Below are positions 9,700-18,224 of a DNA stretch of 64,000 nucleotides, piece by piece. This DNA comes from Bordetella parapertussis. GTDB lineage: Bacteria; Pseudomonadota; Gammaproteobacteria; Burkholderiales; Burkholderiaceae_D. The stretch is taken from contig CAMBFZ010000001.1 of the NCBI GenBank assembly GCA_945866125.1, positions 186,001 through 250,000 of the forward strand, in the 5' to 3' direction. The stretch's first letter is position 1, and each line of letters starts with the position of its first letter. Position numbers and translations under genes: made by a program. The notes beneath the pieces were generated by a model. The model had not been told where the DNA came from and did not search any database. It saw only the letters and a list, made by a program, of their open reading frames with translations.

Positions 9700-9721
9700 A
9701 GGCTGACTCTTTTTGGGGTGT

Positions 9722-10636
9722 TCAGGCTGCTTGCTGATGGGTGGTGCCCAGCATCGGGAAGCCGAGTTGTTCGCGTGACGCGTAATAGGCTTGGGCAACG
9801 GCACGCGAGAGCGTACGGATGCGTCCGATGTAAGCGGCGCGCTCGGTCACTGAGATGGCGCCGCGTGCGTCAAGCAGATTAAAGGTATGCGCGGCCTTGA
9901 GGATCATTTCATAGGCCGGTAGGGTCAGCGGCACGTCAAGCAGGCGCTTGGCTTCGGCTTCGTAATTGGTGAAAAGCGAAAACAGAAATTCGGCATTGGC
10001 GTGTTCGAAGTTGTAGCCGGATTGCTCGACTTCATTTTGATGAAACACGTCGCCGTAGGTGAGTTTCTTTTTGATGCCGTGTTCTTCCCATTCGGTCCAG
10101 ACCAGATCGAAGACGTTTTCTACACCTTGCAAGTACATCGCCAGACGCTCAATGCCGTAAGTGATTTCGCCCAGTACGGGTTTGCAGTCGAGGCCGCCGA
10201 CTTGCTGAAAATAAGTGAACTGGGTTACTTCCATGCCGTTAAGCCAAACTTCCCAGCCCAGGCCCCAGGCGCCCAGTGTGGGGTTTTCCCAGTCGTCTTC
10301 GACAAAGCGCACATCGTTTTGGGTCAGTTTCAGACCGAGTGCTTCGAGTGAACCGAGGTAGAGCTCGAGAATGTTTTCCGGTGCCGGTTTTAGCACGACC
10401 TGATATTGGTAGTAGTGCTGCATGCGATTGGGATTTTCGCCGTAGCGGCCGTCTTTGGGACGGCGCGATGGCTGCACGTAGGCGGCGCGCCATGGCTCGG
10501 GGCCGATCGCGCGTAAAAAAGTCGCGGTGTGCGATGTGCCGGCGCCGACTTCCATGTCATAGGGTTGGAGCAGGGCGCAACCTTGTGCATCCCAGTAGTC
10601 CTGCAGTTTCAGAATGATTTGTTGGAAGGTCAGCAT
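9722..10636 (-). CDS. glyQ: Glycine-tRNA ligase alpha subunit GlyQ
   Basis: Catalytic alpha subunit of the tetrameric glycyl-tRNA synthetase. The sequence matches the strongly conserved family almost end to end: FQQIILKLQDYWDAQGC, LQPYDMEVGAGT, YVQPSRRPKDGRYGENPNR and GWEVWLNGMEVTQFTYFQQ. The 304-residue length is typical. It is the promoter-proximal partner of glyS; the 100 nt between it and lnt upstream could hold a separate promoter. Confidence 0.98.
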   Translation of the reverse strand: MLTFQQIILKLQDYWDAQGCALLQPYDMEVGAGTSHTATFLRAIGPEPWRAAYVQPSRRPKDGRYGENPNRMQHYYQYQVVLKPAPENILELYLGSLEALGLKLTQNDVRFVEDDWENPTLGAWGLGWEVWLNGMEVTQFTYFQQVGGLDCKPVLGEITYGIERLAMYLQGVENVFDLVWTEWEEHGIKKKLTYGDVFHQNEVEQSGYNFEHANAEFLFSLFTNYEAEAKRLLDVPLTLPAYEMILKAAHTFNLLDARGAISVTERAAYIGRIRTLSRAVAQAYYASREQLGFPMLGTTHQQAA

Positions 10637-10738
10637 AAAAAGCGTCTTTGTCGGATCCGGGTAGGGTGGCGCGCACAGCGCAACATGTCAGGCAGGCGCA
10701 GGCGTTGAAATTGCCAAAGCCTGCGATTTTAGCGGGTT

Positions 10739-12259
10739 TTACTCTGGCAGTGGACGCCGGCGACGGCCAATCCACCCGACGAGCAGCAAGAGCAGCGCGG
10801 CAAGTCCGACTGGTACGCTGTTTCCCAGCACGATATAGGGGGTGCGGCCTTGCATGCCCTGGACTTGCGCGCTAAGGCTGGCACGGGTGTACGCCGGCAG
10901 GCTGGCTGCGACCCGGCCACGGGCATCGATGACGGCAGTTGCGCCCGTATTGGTCGCGCGCAGCATAGGCCGGCCGGTCTCTAGCGTGCGCATTTGCGAA
11001 ATCTGCAAGTGCTGCGGCAGCGCGATGCTATCGCCAAACCATGCAATATTGGAAACGTTAAGCAGTACGCTTGCCACGGGCGTACCCCGCATATGGGCTG
11101 CCAGCAGTTGGGCCGCGATTTCTTCGCCGAATAAGTCTTCGTAGCAGATATTGGGCAGCAGCCATTGGTCTTTGATTTGCAGCGGCGGCTGCAGCAGATC
11201 ACCGCGACCGAAGTCGCCCAAGGGGATTTGCATGAGCTCGACAAACCAACGCGCCCCGGGCGGGATGAATTCGCCAAACGGCACCAGATGGTGTTTGTCG
11301 TAGCGATACGCATTGGGCTGCGCGGTGCTCATGCCGATGACGCTGTTGAGATACACGCCGGGGGCGGTGTGCATCGGCACTCCGACCAAAATCGTGCTCC
11401 CACTGTCTTTGCCAAAGGTGGCGAGTTGGGCCAGGTAGCCCTCCGGTAGTTGCGAAGCCAAAATGGGCAAGGCGGTTTCGGGTGTGGCAATCAAATCAGC
11501 CGGTGCCTCGGTGATCATGCGTTGATACAGCGCTAAGGTGGTCTCGAGCTGGTCGACATCGAATTTCAGATCCTGCGGCACATTGCCTTGTAACAGGCGC
11601 ACCGATATTGGCTGGCCAAGCGGTGTGGTCCATTGCACCGCTTGTAGCCCGAGGCCAGCGGCCGGGATGGCAATCAGCAGTGGCAGGGCGATACGATGGA
11701 CTGCCCGTTGGTGCAGCATCAGCGCCAGGCTGGCCGCCAGCAACGCGGCTAGCCAGCCGATGCCGTAGACCCCGATTAATGGCGCGTAGCCTGCCAGCGG
11801 GCTAGCGTTGTGCGCATAGCCGGTGGCGAGCCAGGAGAAGCCGGTAAAAATCCAGCCTCGGGTCCAATCAGCCAGCATCCAGCACAGCGGGAGGGTGATG
11901 AGTGCTGCGAGGGTGTCGCTGCGGGCGCGGCGTGCGAGCCTTACGGCAGCGCCGATTGCCATTGCGTATAACAACGCCAGACACGCCGCCAGCAGCGCGA
12001 TGGCCAGTACCGTGAGGGCAGCAGGCAAGCCGCCGAATTGATGCAGGCTGATGTAAAGCCAATGGGTGCCGACACCGATTGCCGCGAACGCAAAGGCCCA
12101 GCCGAGTTGCATCGCCGCGCGTGTGGTGGGTGCTCGCAGCGCGAGCAGGAAGAGCGTGGCTAGTGCAAGGAGTTGCAGCGGCCAGAGACCATAGGGCGCG
12201 AAGGCAAAGACGGTGAGCGCGCCGGCGACCAGTGCCAGCATAAAAGAGGGCAAGCGCAT
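10739..12259 (-). CDS. lnt: Apolipoprotein N-acyltransferase Lnt
   Basis: Inner-membrane enzyme that transfers an acyl chain to the N-terminal cysteine of apolipoproteins, the last maturation step. The first 200 residues form about seven hydrophobic segments. The rest is a periplasmic nitrilase-fold domain with the expected catalytic triad: Glu in ATPETALPI, Lys in YDKHHLVPFGEF and Cys in PNICYEDLFGEE. A last hydrophobic helix precedes the basic C-terminus. Location directly downstream of corC is the common proteobacterial order. Confidence 0.96.
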   Translation of the reverse strand: MRLPSFMLALVAGALTVFAFAPYGLWPLQLLALATLFLLALRAPTTRAAMQLGWAFAFAAIGVGTHWLYISLHQFGGLPAALTVLAIALLAACLALLYAMAIGAAVRLARRARSDTLAALITLPLCWMLADWTRGWIFTGFSWLATGYAHNASPLAGYAPLIGVYGIGWLAALLAASLALMLHQRAVHRIALPLLIAIPAAGLGLQAVQWTTPLGQPISVRLLQGNVPQDLKFDVDQLETTLALYQRMITEAPADLIATPETALPILASQLPEGYLAQLATFGKDSGSTILVGVPMHTAPGVYLNSVIGMSTAQPNAYRYDKHHLVPFGEFIPPGARWFVELMQIPLGDFGRGDLLQPPLQIKDQWLLPNICYEDLFGEEIAAQLLAAHMRGTPVASVLLNVSNIAWFGDSIALPQHLQISQMRTLETGRPMLRATNTGATAVIDARGRVAASLPAYTRASLSAQVQGMQGRTPYIVLGNSVPVGLAALLLLLVGWIGRRRRPLPE

Positions 12260-12372
12260 GTTACCGAGCCATCATGTGCGGCGACTGACGCCGTGCACTG
12301 CGTTGACTGCATGCAGCGGTCGATCCGACGAGGCGATGCCAGTCGTGGCCCCGGCCAGCGCCCAAACAATCC

Positions 12373-13257
12373 TCAGGCCTCATCCTGCACCGGCCACACC
12401 GGCATTTTTTCTACCAGCAGCACATGCACCTGACGGGCATCTGCCCGCAGCACTTCAAAGCGCAGATTGTCGAGTTCAAAGCTCTCGCCTTTGCGCGGCA
12501 TGCGGCCCAGATGATTGGCCACCAAGCCGCCGATGGTGTCGACATCGTCGTTGGTTAAGGCCGTACAGAGTTCGTCGTTGAATTGCGTGATCTCTGTGAG
12601 TGCCTTGACACGCCAGCGCGGACCAAACTCGCCGCTTTTGACTGCGAGCACATTGTCTTCTTCTTCATCAAAATCGTATTCGTCTTCGATGTCGCCAACG
12701 ATCTGCTCCAGCACATCCTCAATCGTGATCAAGCCGGCCACGCCGCCGTATTCGTCCACCACCATCGCAATATGGTTGCGATTGGCGCGAAAGTCGCGCA
12801 GCAGCACATTAAGCCGCTTGGATTCGGGAATGAACACAGCCGGACGCAGCATGCCGCGCACGTCGAACGACTCTTCGGCGTAGTAGCGCAGCAAATCTTT
12901 TGCCAGCAAAATACCGATGACTTTGTCGCGGTCGCCATCGACCGCCGGAAAGCGCGAGTGCGCCGTCTCCAGCACCATGGGCAACCAGTCTTGAATAGGC
13001 TTGCTGACGTCGATGGCGTCCATCTGCGAGCGCGGGATCATGATGTCGCGGGCAGACAGATCAGACACTTGAAACACACCCTCGATCATCGATAGCGCAT
13101 CGGCATCAATCAGATTGCGTTCGTGCGCATCGTGCAGCAACTCAAGGAGCTCGCTGCGATTTTCAGGTTCGGGAGAGATCAGTGCCGTCAGTCGCTCAAA
13201 TAGGGAACGATGCGGCTTGGCATCAGCGGGCTGGCCGCCGGGGGGATAGTCTTGCAT
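12373..13257 (-). CDS. corC: CorC/HlyC-family CBS-domain protein
   Basis: Soluble CBS-pair protein linked in the literature to magnesium and cobalt efflux; its molecular role is not settled. Domains in order are an N-terminal helical region, two CBS domains (about residues 65-185, with IMIPRSQMDAI and VDEYGGVAGLITIED) and a C-terminal CorC_HlyC transporter-associated domain (about 205-285, with GDIEDEYD before it). No membrane segments are visible, which separates it from the membrane-bound CNNM-like relatives. It lies between ybeY and lnt as in Escherichia coli. Confidence 0.93.
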   Translation of the reverse strand: MQDYPPGGQPADAKPHRSLFERLTALISPEPENRSELLELLHDAHERNLIDADALSMIEGVFQVSDLSARDIMIPRSQMDAIDVSKPIQDWLPMVLETAHSRFPAVDGDRDKVIGILLAKDLLRYYAEESFDVRGMLRPAVFIPESKRLNVLLRDFRANRNHIAMVVDEYGGVAGLITIEDVLEQIVGDIEDEYDFDEEEDNVLAVKSGEFGPRWRVKALTEITQFNDELCTALTNDDVDTIGGLVANHLGRMPRKGESFELDNLRFEVLRADARQVHVLLVEKMPVWPVQDEA

Positions 13258-13357
13258 ATTGGCTAATAAGCCAGAGTTGAGAAGTGGTTAAGGATACAGC
13301 AAAAAAGTGCAGCGATTGGCAAATTGGCGAGATTGCCAGGAAGGCATTGACGCTGCG

Positions 13358-13846
13358 TCAGGTCGGATCGGCATACGGATCTGGCCAGCCTAGTCCCGCC
13401 AGAATCTCGGCCTCGAGTTGCTCCATCTCGGCGGCTTCTTCGTTGTCATCATGGTCATATCCCTGGGCATGCAGCACACCATGCACAATCAGATGCGCGG
13501 CGTGCTGTTCCACCGAAATCTTCTGCTGACTGGCTTCCTGCATTAGCACATCCGTACATAAAACAATATCGGCCTGAGTCACGGCGTCCGGATCGATTTC
13601 GCTGACTGTGCCACCCTCGTCGTCGTCGCTGTAGGCAAAGGTCAGCACATTGGTCGCGTAATTTTTGCCGCGATAATCCAGGTTGAGTTTTTGACCTTCG
13701 GCTTGGCCCACAAAGCGTATCGTCAGCTCGGCCGGCGCCATCAGCGCCGCCTGTACCCAGCGACGAATTGTGGCGCGCGGCAGGGTCTCGGCCAGGCGTG
13801 GATCGGCATGCTGCACCGAGAGCCAGAGTTTACTTTTTGACGACAC
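13358..13846 (-). CDS. ybeY: Endoribonuclease YbeY (rRNA maturation factor)
   Basis: Metal-dependent RNase involved in 16S rRNA 3'-end maturation and 70S quality control. The hallmark HGVLHAQGYDH zinc motif sits near residue 123, preceded by the GKNYATNVLTFAY region. The frame is open to 14014, deep inside phoH, but the sensible start is GTG at 13846. This gives a 162-residue protein, the family size, and overlaps the last 17 nt of phoH, consistent with coupling. Upstream residues in that frame look like phoH shadow, not protein. Confidence 0.93.
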   Translation of the reverse strand: MSSKSKLWLSVQHADPRLAETLPRATIRRWVQAALMAPAELTIRFVGQAEGQKLNLDYRGKNYATNVLTFAYSDDDEGGTVSEIDPDAVTQADIVLCTDVLMQEASQQKISVEQHAAHLIVHGVLHAQGYDHDDNEEAAEMEQLEAEILAGLGWPDPYADPT

Positions 13847-14879
13847 GGCGTGATGGAGGGGCAGTTGATAGGGTGGCAGCCGCATTGGTCGCCGCAGTGG
13901 CAGCTTCATAGGCGTCGACAATACGGCCAACCAAAGGATGGCGTACAACGTCGGCACTGGTGAACTGGCTAAAGGCAATCCCGCGCACATTGCCCAACAC
14001 GGTCGTTGCATCAATCAGTCCGCTCTGCTGGCCGCGTTGCAAATCAATTTGGGTGACGTCACCGGTAATGACGGCTTTGCTGCCAAAACCGATGCGGGTT
14101 AAAAACATTTTCATCTGCTCAGGCGTGGTATTTTGTGCTTCGTCCAAAATCACAAACGCATGGTTGAGGGTGCGGCCACGCATGTACGCCAGCGGTGCAA
14201 TTTCAATGGCCTGCTTCTCAAACATTTTTTGGGTTCGATCGAAGCCGAGTAAGTCATATAACGCGTCATACAACGGCCGCAGATAAGGATCGACTTTTTG
14301 CGTCAGATCGCCGGGCAAAAATCCCAGTCGTTCTCCGGCTTCGACGGCGGGGCGGGTTAGCACAATACGGCGTACCGCGTCGCGCTCAAGCGCGTCGACT
14401 GCGCATGCTACGGCCAGATAAGTTTTGCCGGTGCCAGCGGGACCGATACCGAAGGTCACATCGTGCTCCATGATCGCTTTTAGGTAAGCGATCTGATGCG
14501 GTGTGCGTCCCCGCAAATCACTGCGCCGCGTTTTCAGTACCGGACTCTCCGGCAGTGGCTCGGCATCTTTTTTCGACAGAATGGCCGGCTTCTCCGCATG
14601 GCCTGCCAGTGTGGCACGTTGCTCTACCAAAGCTAGCTGGATATCTTCGACCGAGATCGGCTGTTCCGCCTTGGGATAAAATTTTTCCAGAATCTCAATG
14701 GCACGCGCGGCGTTGACGCCATCGGCGATGAATTTTTCACCGCGCCGAAAAATGGTCACATCAAGCGCGGCGGCAATCTGGCGCAAGTTTTCATCGACCG
14801 GGCCGCACAAGTTGGCGAGGCGGTTATTGTCGACGGGCTGAGGCGTGAAATGCGAAGAATGCGGAGCAGGATTTTTCAC
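13830..14879 (-). CDS. phoH: PhoH-family ATPase YbeZ
   Basis: P-loop ATPase of the PhoH/YbeZ family, partner of YbeY in RNA metabolism. Walker A is GPAGTGKT near residue 150 and Walker B is VILDEAQN near 250; the LTRPAVEAGERLGFLPGD segment is diagnostic. The N-terminal 100 residues hold the KH-like region typical of the long form, and the C-terminus is a low-complexity Ala/Thr tail. The start is GTG, 3 nt after the miaB stop, so miaB-phoH-ybeY are probably co-translated. Confidence 0.94.
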   Translation of the reverse strand: MKNPAPHSSHFTPQPVDNNRLANLCGPVDENLRQIAAALDVTIFRRGEKFIADGVNAARAIEILEKFYPKAEQPISVEDIQLALVEQRATLAGHAEKPAILSKKDAEPLPESPVLKTRRSDLRGRTPHQIAYLKAIMEHDVTFGIGPAGTGKTYLAVACAVDALERDAVRRIVLTRPAVEAGERLGFLPGDLTQKVDPYLRPLYDALYDLLGFDRTQKMFEKQAIEIAPLAYMRGRTLNHAFVILDEAQNTTPEQMKMFLTRIGFGSKAVITGDVTQIDLQRGQQSGLIDATTVLGNVRGIAFSQFTSADVVRHPLVGRIVDAYEAATAATNAAATLSTAPPSRRVVKK

Positions 14880-14882
14880 GAG

Positions 14883-16226
14883 TCATTCAGGGTTCAGTAC
14901 TGCATCGCCGCGCAAGGAATACGCATAGCTGGCAGTGATGTTGACGTCGATGAATTGGCCAATCAGACGGCTTGGATCAGGTCCGCCGGCAAAATTCACA
15001 ACGCGATTGTTTTCCGCACGACCCTGCATGTCCTGCGGATCTTTTTTGGATGGCCCTTCGACCAGAATCCGTACCGTAGTACCCACCATCGCTTCTGAAA
15101 AACGCCGGGTGTTTTCACCGATGACTTTTTGCAGGCGCTGCAGACGCGCTAGTTTCACATCCTGTGCGGTGTCATCTGCCAGGTTGGCCGCCGGAGTGCC
15201 GGGGCGCGGACTAAAAATAAAACTGAAGCTATTGTCGAAGCCAATATCATCGATGAGTTTCATCAGGGCTTCGAAATCAGCCTCAGTCTCGCCTGGAAAA
15301 CCGACAATAAAATCAGACGATACTGCCATCTCCGGGCGCACTTCGCGCAAGCGGCGGATGATGGATTTGTATTCAAGGCCGGTATAGCCGCGCTTCATTG
15401 CGGCGAGAATCTTGTCCGAGCCGTGCTGAGCGGGCAGGTAAAGATGATTGACCAGTTTGGGTACGCGCGCGTACACATCGATCAGGCGTTGCGTGAATTC
15501 TTTTGGGTGACTGGTGACGTAGCGGATGCGCTCGATACCGTCGATTTCGGCGATGTATTCGATCAGCAAGGCAAAGTCAGCCGACTCGCCATCGGCCATC
15601 AGGCCGCGAAACGCATTGACGTTTTGTCCGAGCAGCGTAATCTCGTGCACCCCTTGGGCGGCGAGTTGTCCGACTTCAGCCAGCACATCCTCAAAGCGGC
15701 GCGAGACCTCTTCGCCGCGCGTGTAGGGCACCACGCAGTAACTGCAATATTTGCTGCAGCCTTCCATGATGGATACAAACGCAGTCGGCCCATCGATCTT
15801 CGCGGGAGGCAGATGATCGAATTTTTCTATCTCCGGAAAACTAATATCGATCTGTGGGCGACCGGTATCACGGCGCTGTTTGAGCAAATCTGGCAGCCGG
15901 TGCAAAGTCTGCGGGCCAAACACCACATCGACATACGGTGCGCGCTTAATGATGGCCGCGCCTTCCTGAGAGGCCACACAGCCGCCCACGCCGATGACGA
16001 GATTGGGATTTTTTAGTTTTAATTCGCGCACGCGGCCAAGGTCGGAAAAGACTTTTTCTTGCGCCTTTTCGCGTACCGAGCAAGTATTAAACAACACCAC
16101 ATCGGCGTCTTCGATGGTGTCAGTCTTGACCAGATCGTCGGAGACGCCCAGCACATCGGCCATCTTGTCAGAGTCGTATTCATTCATCTGACAGCCAAAG
16201 GTTTTGATAAAGAGCTTTTTTTGCAT
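14883..16226 (-). CDS. miaB: tRNA-2-methylthio-N6-isopentenyladenosine synthase MiaB
   Basis: Radical-SAM methylthiotransferase that modifies the A37 position of tRNAs first prenylated by MiaA, whose gene is elsewhere in this window. The N-terminal MTTase domain has KTFGCQMNEYDS, FNTCSVRE and VGGCVASQ, supplying three cluster cysteines. The radical-SAM motif is CSKYCSYC near residue 155. A C-terminal TRAM domain carries the RILVEGPSKK region. The 447-residue length is standard. It heads the minus-strand run; its promoter must lie in the 120 nt before bcsZ. Confidence 0.97.
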   Translation of the reverse strand: MQKKLFIKTFGCQMNEYDSDKMADVLGVSDDLVKTDTIEDADVVLFNTCSVREKAQEKVFSDLGRVRELKLKNPNLVIGVGGCVASQEGAAIIKRAPYVDVVFGPQTLHRLPDLLKQRRDTGRPQIDISFPEIEKFDHLPPAKIDGPTAFVSIMEGCSKYCSYCVVPYTRGEEVSRRFEDVLAEVGQLAAQGVHEITLLGQNVNAFRGLMADGESADFALLIEYIAEIDGIERIRYVTSHPKEFTQRLIDVYARVPKLVNHLYLPAQHGSDKILAAMKRGYTGLEYKSIIRRLREVRPEMAVSSDFIVGFPGETEADFEALMKLIDDIGFDNSFSFIFSPRPGTPAANLADDTAQDVKLARLQRLQKVIGENTRRFSEAMVGTTVRILVEGPSKKDPQDMQGRAENNRVVNFAGGPDPSRLIGQFIDVNITASYAYSLRGDAVLNPE

Positions 16227-16345
16227 TAGGGGAGGTGTGGGAAAATTTGCACAAAATTATAGCAGGCGACGAGCGCATCGCGCTTCACCTGACCGTAATG
16301 AAATTTGCGACAATCCGATTCCGTCCTCTTTCTCGACCCATTAAA

Positions 16346-17509
16346 ATGCGGCGCTCATTTTTGCAAGTAGGGATTGTCTGTCTGTTTGGTTTGCCGCAAT
16401 TTGCGATGGCCGATGCGCGGCTTCGTCCTGCCCAAGCCTGGCCACTGTGGGACGCCTACGTGCAGCGTTTTGTTCAGCAAGATGGGCGCGTGATTGATTG
16501 GAGCAGCGAAGCCATTACGACCTCCGAAGGTCAGGCTTATAGCCTCTTTTTTGCGTTGGTAGCCAATGATCGTGCGCGTTTTGATCTTCTGCTTGGTTGG
16601 GCGCAAAACAATCTCGCCGGCGGGGACCTTGAGCGCCGTCTGCCCGCCTGGCAGTGGGGCAGGAATGCGGCGGGTCGATGGGGCGTGCTGGATCCTAATC
16701 CGGCAACCGACTCCGACATGTGGCTCACCTATACCCTGTTGCAGGCGGGTTCGCTTTGGCAAGAGAAGCGCTACACCCGACTAGGGCAGGCGATGCTGGC
16801 GCGTATCAAGGCCGAAGAAATCGGTGTCTTGCCGGGATTGGGCCCGATGTTGCTGCCCGGGCCTAGCGGTTTTGCTGTTGGCGGGCAGGCCTGGCGTCTT
16901 AACCCCAGCTATCTGGCACCTCAACTTTTGCGCGCCTTTGCGCAAGCTGATCCCGATGGACCCTGGCTGCGCATCGCACAGGCACTGCCGCTTATGTTGC
17001 GTGGCATTAGTACGGTCGGACTGGCGCCGGATTGGCTAATTTACGATGCGACCAAAGGCTGGCTACCTGATACGACCGCGGGCGCCTATGTGGGGAGCTA
17101 TGATGCGATTCGTGTTTATCTTTGGGCGGGTCTGCTTGACGATGGTGATCCGCTCAAGCCGATTTTGCTGAGCGCATTACATGGCATGCGTGATTATTTG
17201 TTGCGGCACCAGCCAGCCTACCCGATGGAAAAAAATAACGTGCGCAGCGGACAAGCCAGCGGACGAGGCCCGGCGGGATTTTCCGCTGCGCTATTGCCGT
17301 ATCTTGAGGCGCTCCATGAAAAAAAATTAGTCGACATTCAGCTGCAGCGCCTGAAAGACAAAAATGGCCAGCCCACGATGAGCAAAGAGGCCGTCTATTA
17401 CGATCAGGTGCTTGGATTATTTGGACTGGGGGCGTGGGAGCAGCGCTTTCGTTTCGATCAGACCGGACAGCTTGTGCCGTCGTGGGACAAGCGCGGTGCT
17501 GGGCAATGA
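16346..17509 (+). CDS. bcsZ: Periplasmic endoglucanase BcsZ (glycoside hydrolase family 8)
   Basis: Endo-beta-1,4-glucanase that trims nascent cellulose in the periplasm. A signal peptide precedes FAMADARLRP. GH8 marks are TSEGQAYSLFFAL, with the probable catalytic acid Glu61, TDSDMWLTYTLL, with Asp124, and GAYVGSYDAIRVYLW. The frame opens at GTG 16235, but that start would add residues unlike a signal peptide; ATG 16346 gives a clean leader, and ATG 16298 is the alternative. Neither has a strong ribosome-binding site. It is convergent with bcsS-bcsA, so it is not in the same transcript. Confidence 0.92.
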   Translation: MRRSFLQVGIVCLFGLPQFAMADARLRPAQAWPLWDAYVQRFVQQDGRVIDWSSEAITTSEGQAYSLFFALVANDRARFDLLLGWAQNNLAGGDLERRLPAWQWGRNAAGRWGVLDPNPATDSDMWLTYTLLQAGSLWQEKRYTRLGQAMLARIKAEEIGVLPGLGPMLLPGPSGFAVGGQAWRLNPSYLAPQLLRAFAQADPDGPWLRIAQALPLMLRGISTVGLAPDWLIYDATKGWLPDTTAGAYVGSYDAIRVYLWAGLLDDGDPLKPILLSALHGMRDYLLRHQPAYPMEKNNVRSGQASGRGPAGFSAALLPYLEALHEKKLVDIQLQRLKDKNGQPTMSKEAVYYDQVLGLFGLGAWEQRFRFDQTGQLVPSWDKRGAGQ

Positions 17510-17519
17510 GCCCAAGCGA

Positions 17520-18224
17520 CTAAAACAAGCGGCTCAGCCCTAGCCCGAGGTAGCCAGATTGCACACCATCTTGCGATTTGGCACGCCCCGCGCTCAAATC
17601 AATCGAGACATCACGCGTGAGCGGCCACATTACAAACGCGCCCTGCTGCCGAACCCGGTAAGTGGGTCCTTGCGACTGAATACCTTCCACGCCGACCCGC
17701 CAGCTTGCTTCCGGCTTCCATCCCACACGTACTCGGGCAAAGGTGCTGCCCAAGCCAATCGCATGGTTTGCCAGCACATCGGCGTCAAATCCCGCGCGCA
17801 AATCGAGGCTAGCTTGCAGCTGCGGGCTGAGCGTCAATACCGTGCCAGCCCGTTCGTCAGAGGGTACGACCGGGCTAAACGAGCGATGACGATAACCCGC
17901 CATCGCCGACACATCCAGATTAAGTGAGGCGGCTTTCCATGCATAGCCAAAGCCCGCTTCAATACCGGGTGACTTGACCTGAATGTTGGTATCGACGCTA
18001 TTGACCATCGTCTGGTAATCATAGGCGAGCCAGCTAAGAATAATTTTTCGGTACCCACCCTGACCAAGACTGTTACCGTTCAGTGGCCTGATTTCACCTG
18101 CGTAGGCATAGGTACTAGTCGAAGAAGCCTGTACACCAGCCAAGCCCAGGGTCGTCTGCGCTAAGCAAGACGAACTGAGCACAATGCTCGTTGCAATAAA
18201 TAAATAAAAGGGCAGACCGCGCAT
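17520..18224 (-). CDS. bcsS: Cellulose biosynthesis protein BcsS-like
   Basis: A secreted protein of 234 residues with a clear signal peptide (cleavage near SSSCLAQTT) and alternating beta-strand sequence ending in LGLGLSRLF, an outer-membrane barrel-type terminus. It resembles the BcsS family found beside bcsA in some proteobacteria; the role is unknown, possibly in polymer passage or surface attachment. Its ATG overlaps the last base of the bcsA stop codon (TAATG), so it is translationally coupled to the synthase. The family call rests on context plus general appearance and is less sure than for bcsA. Confidence 0.72.
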   Translation of the reverse strand: MRGLPFYLFIATSIVLSSSCLAQTTLGLAGVQASSTSTYAYAGEIRPLNGNSLGQGGYRKIILSWLAYDYQTMVNSVDTNIQVKSPGIEAGFGYAWKAASLNLDVSAMAGYRHRSFSPVVPSDERAGTVLTLSPQLQASLDLRAGFDADVLANHAIGLGSTFARVRVGWKPEASWRVGVEGIQSQGPTYRVRQQGAFVMWPLTRDVSIDLSAGRAKSQDGVQSGYLGLGLSRLF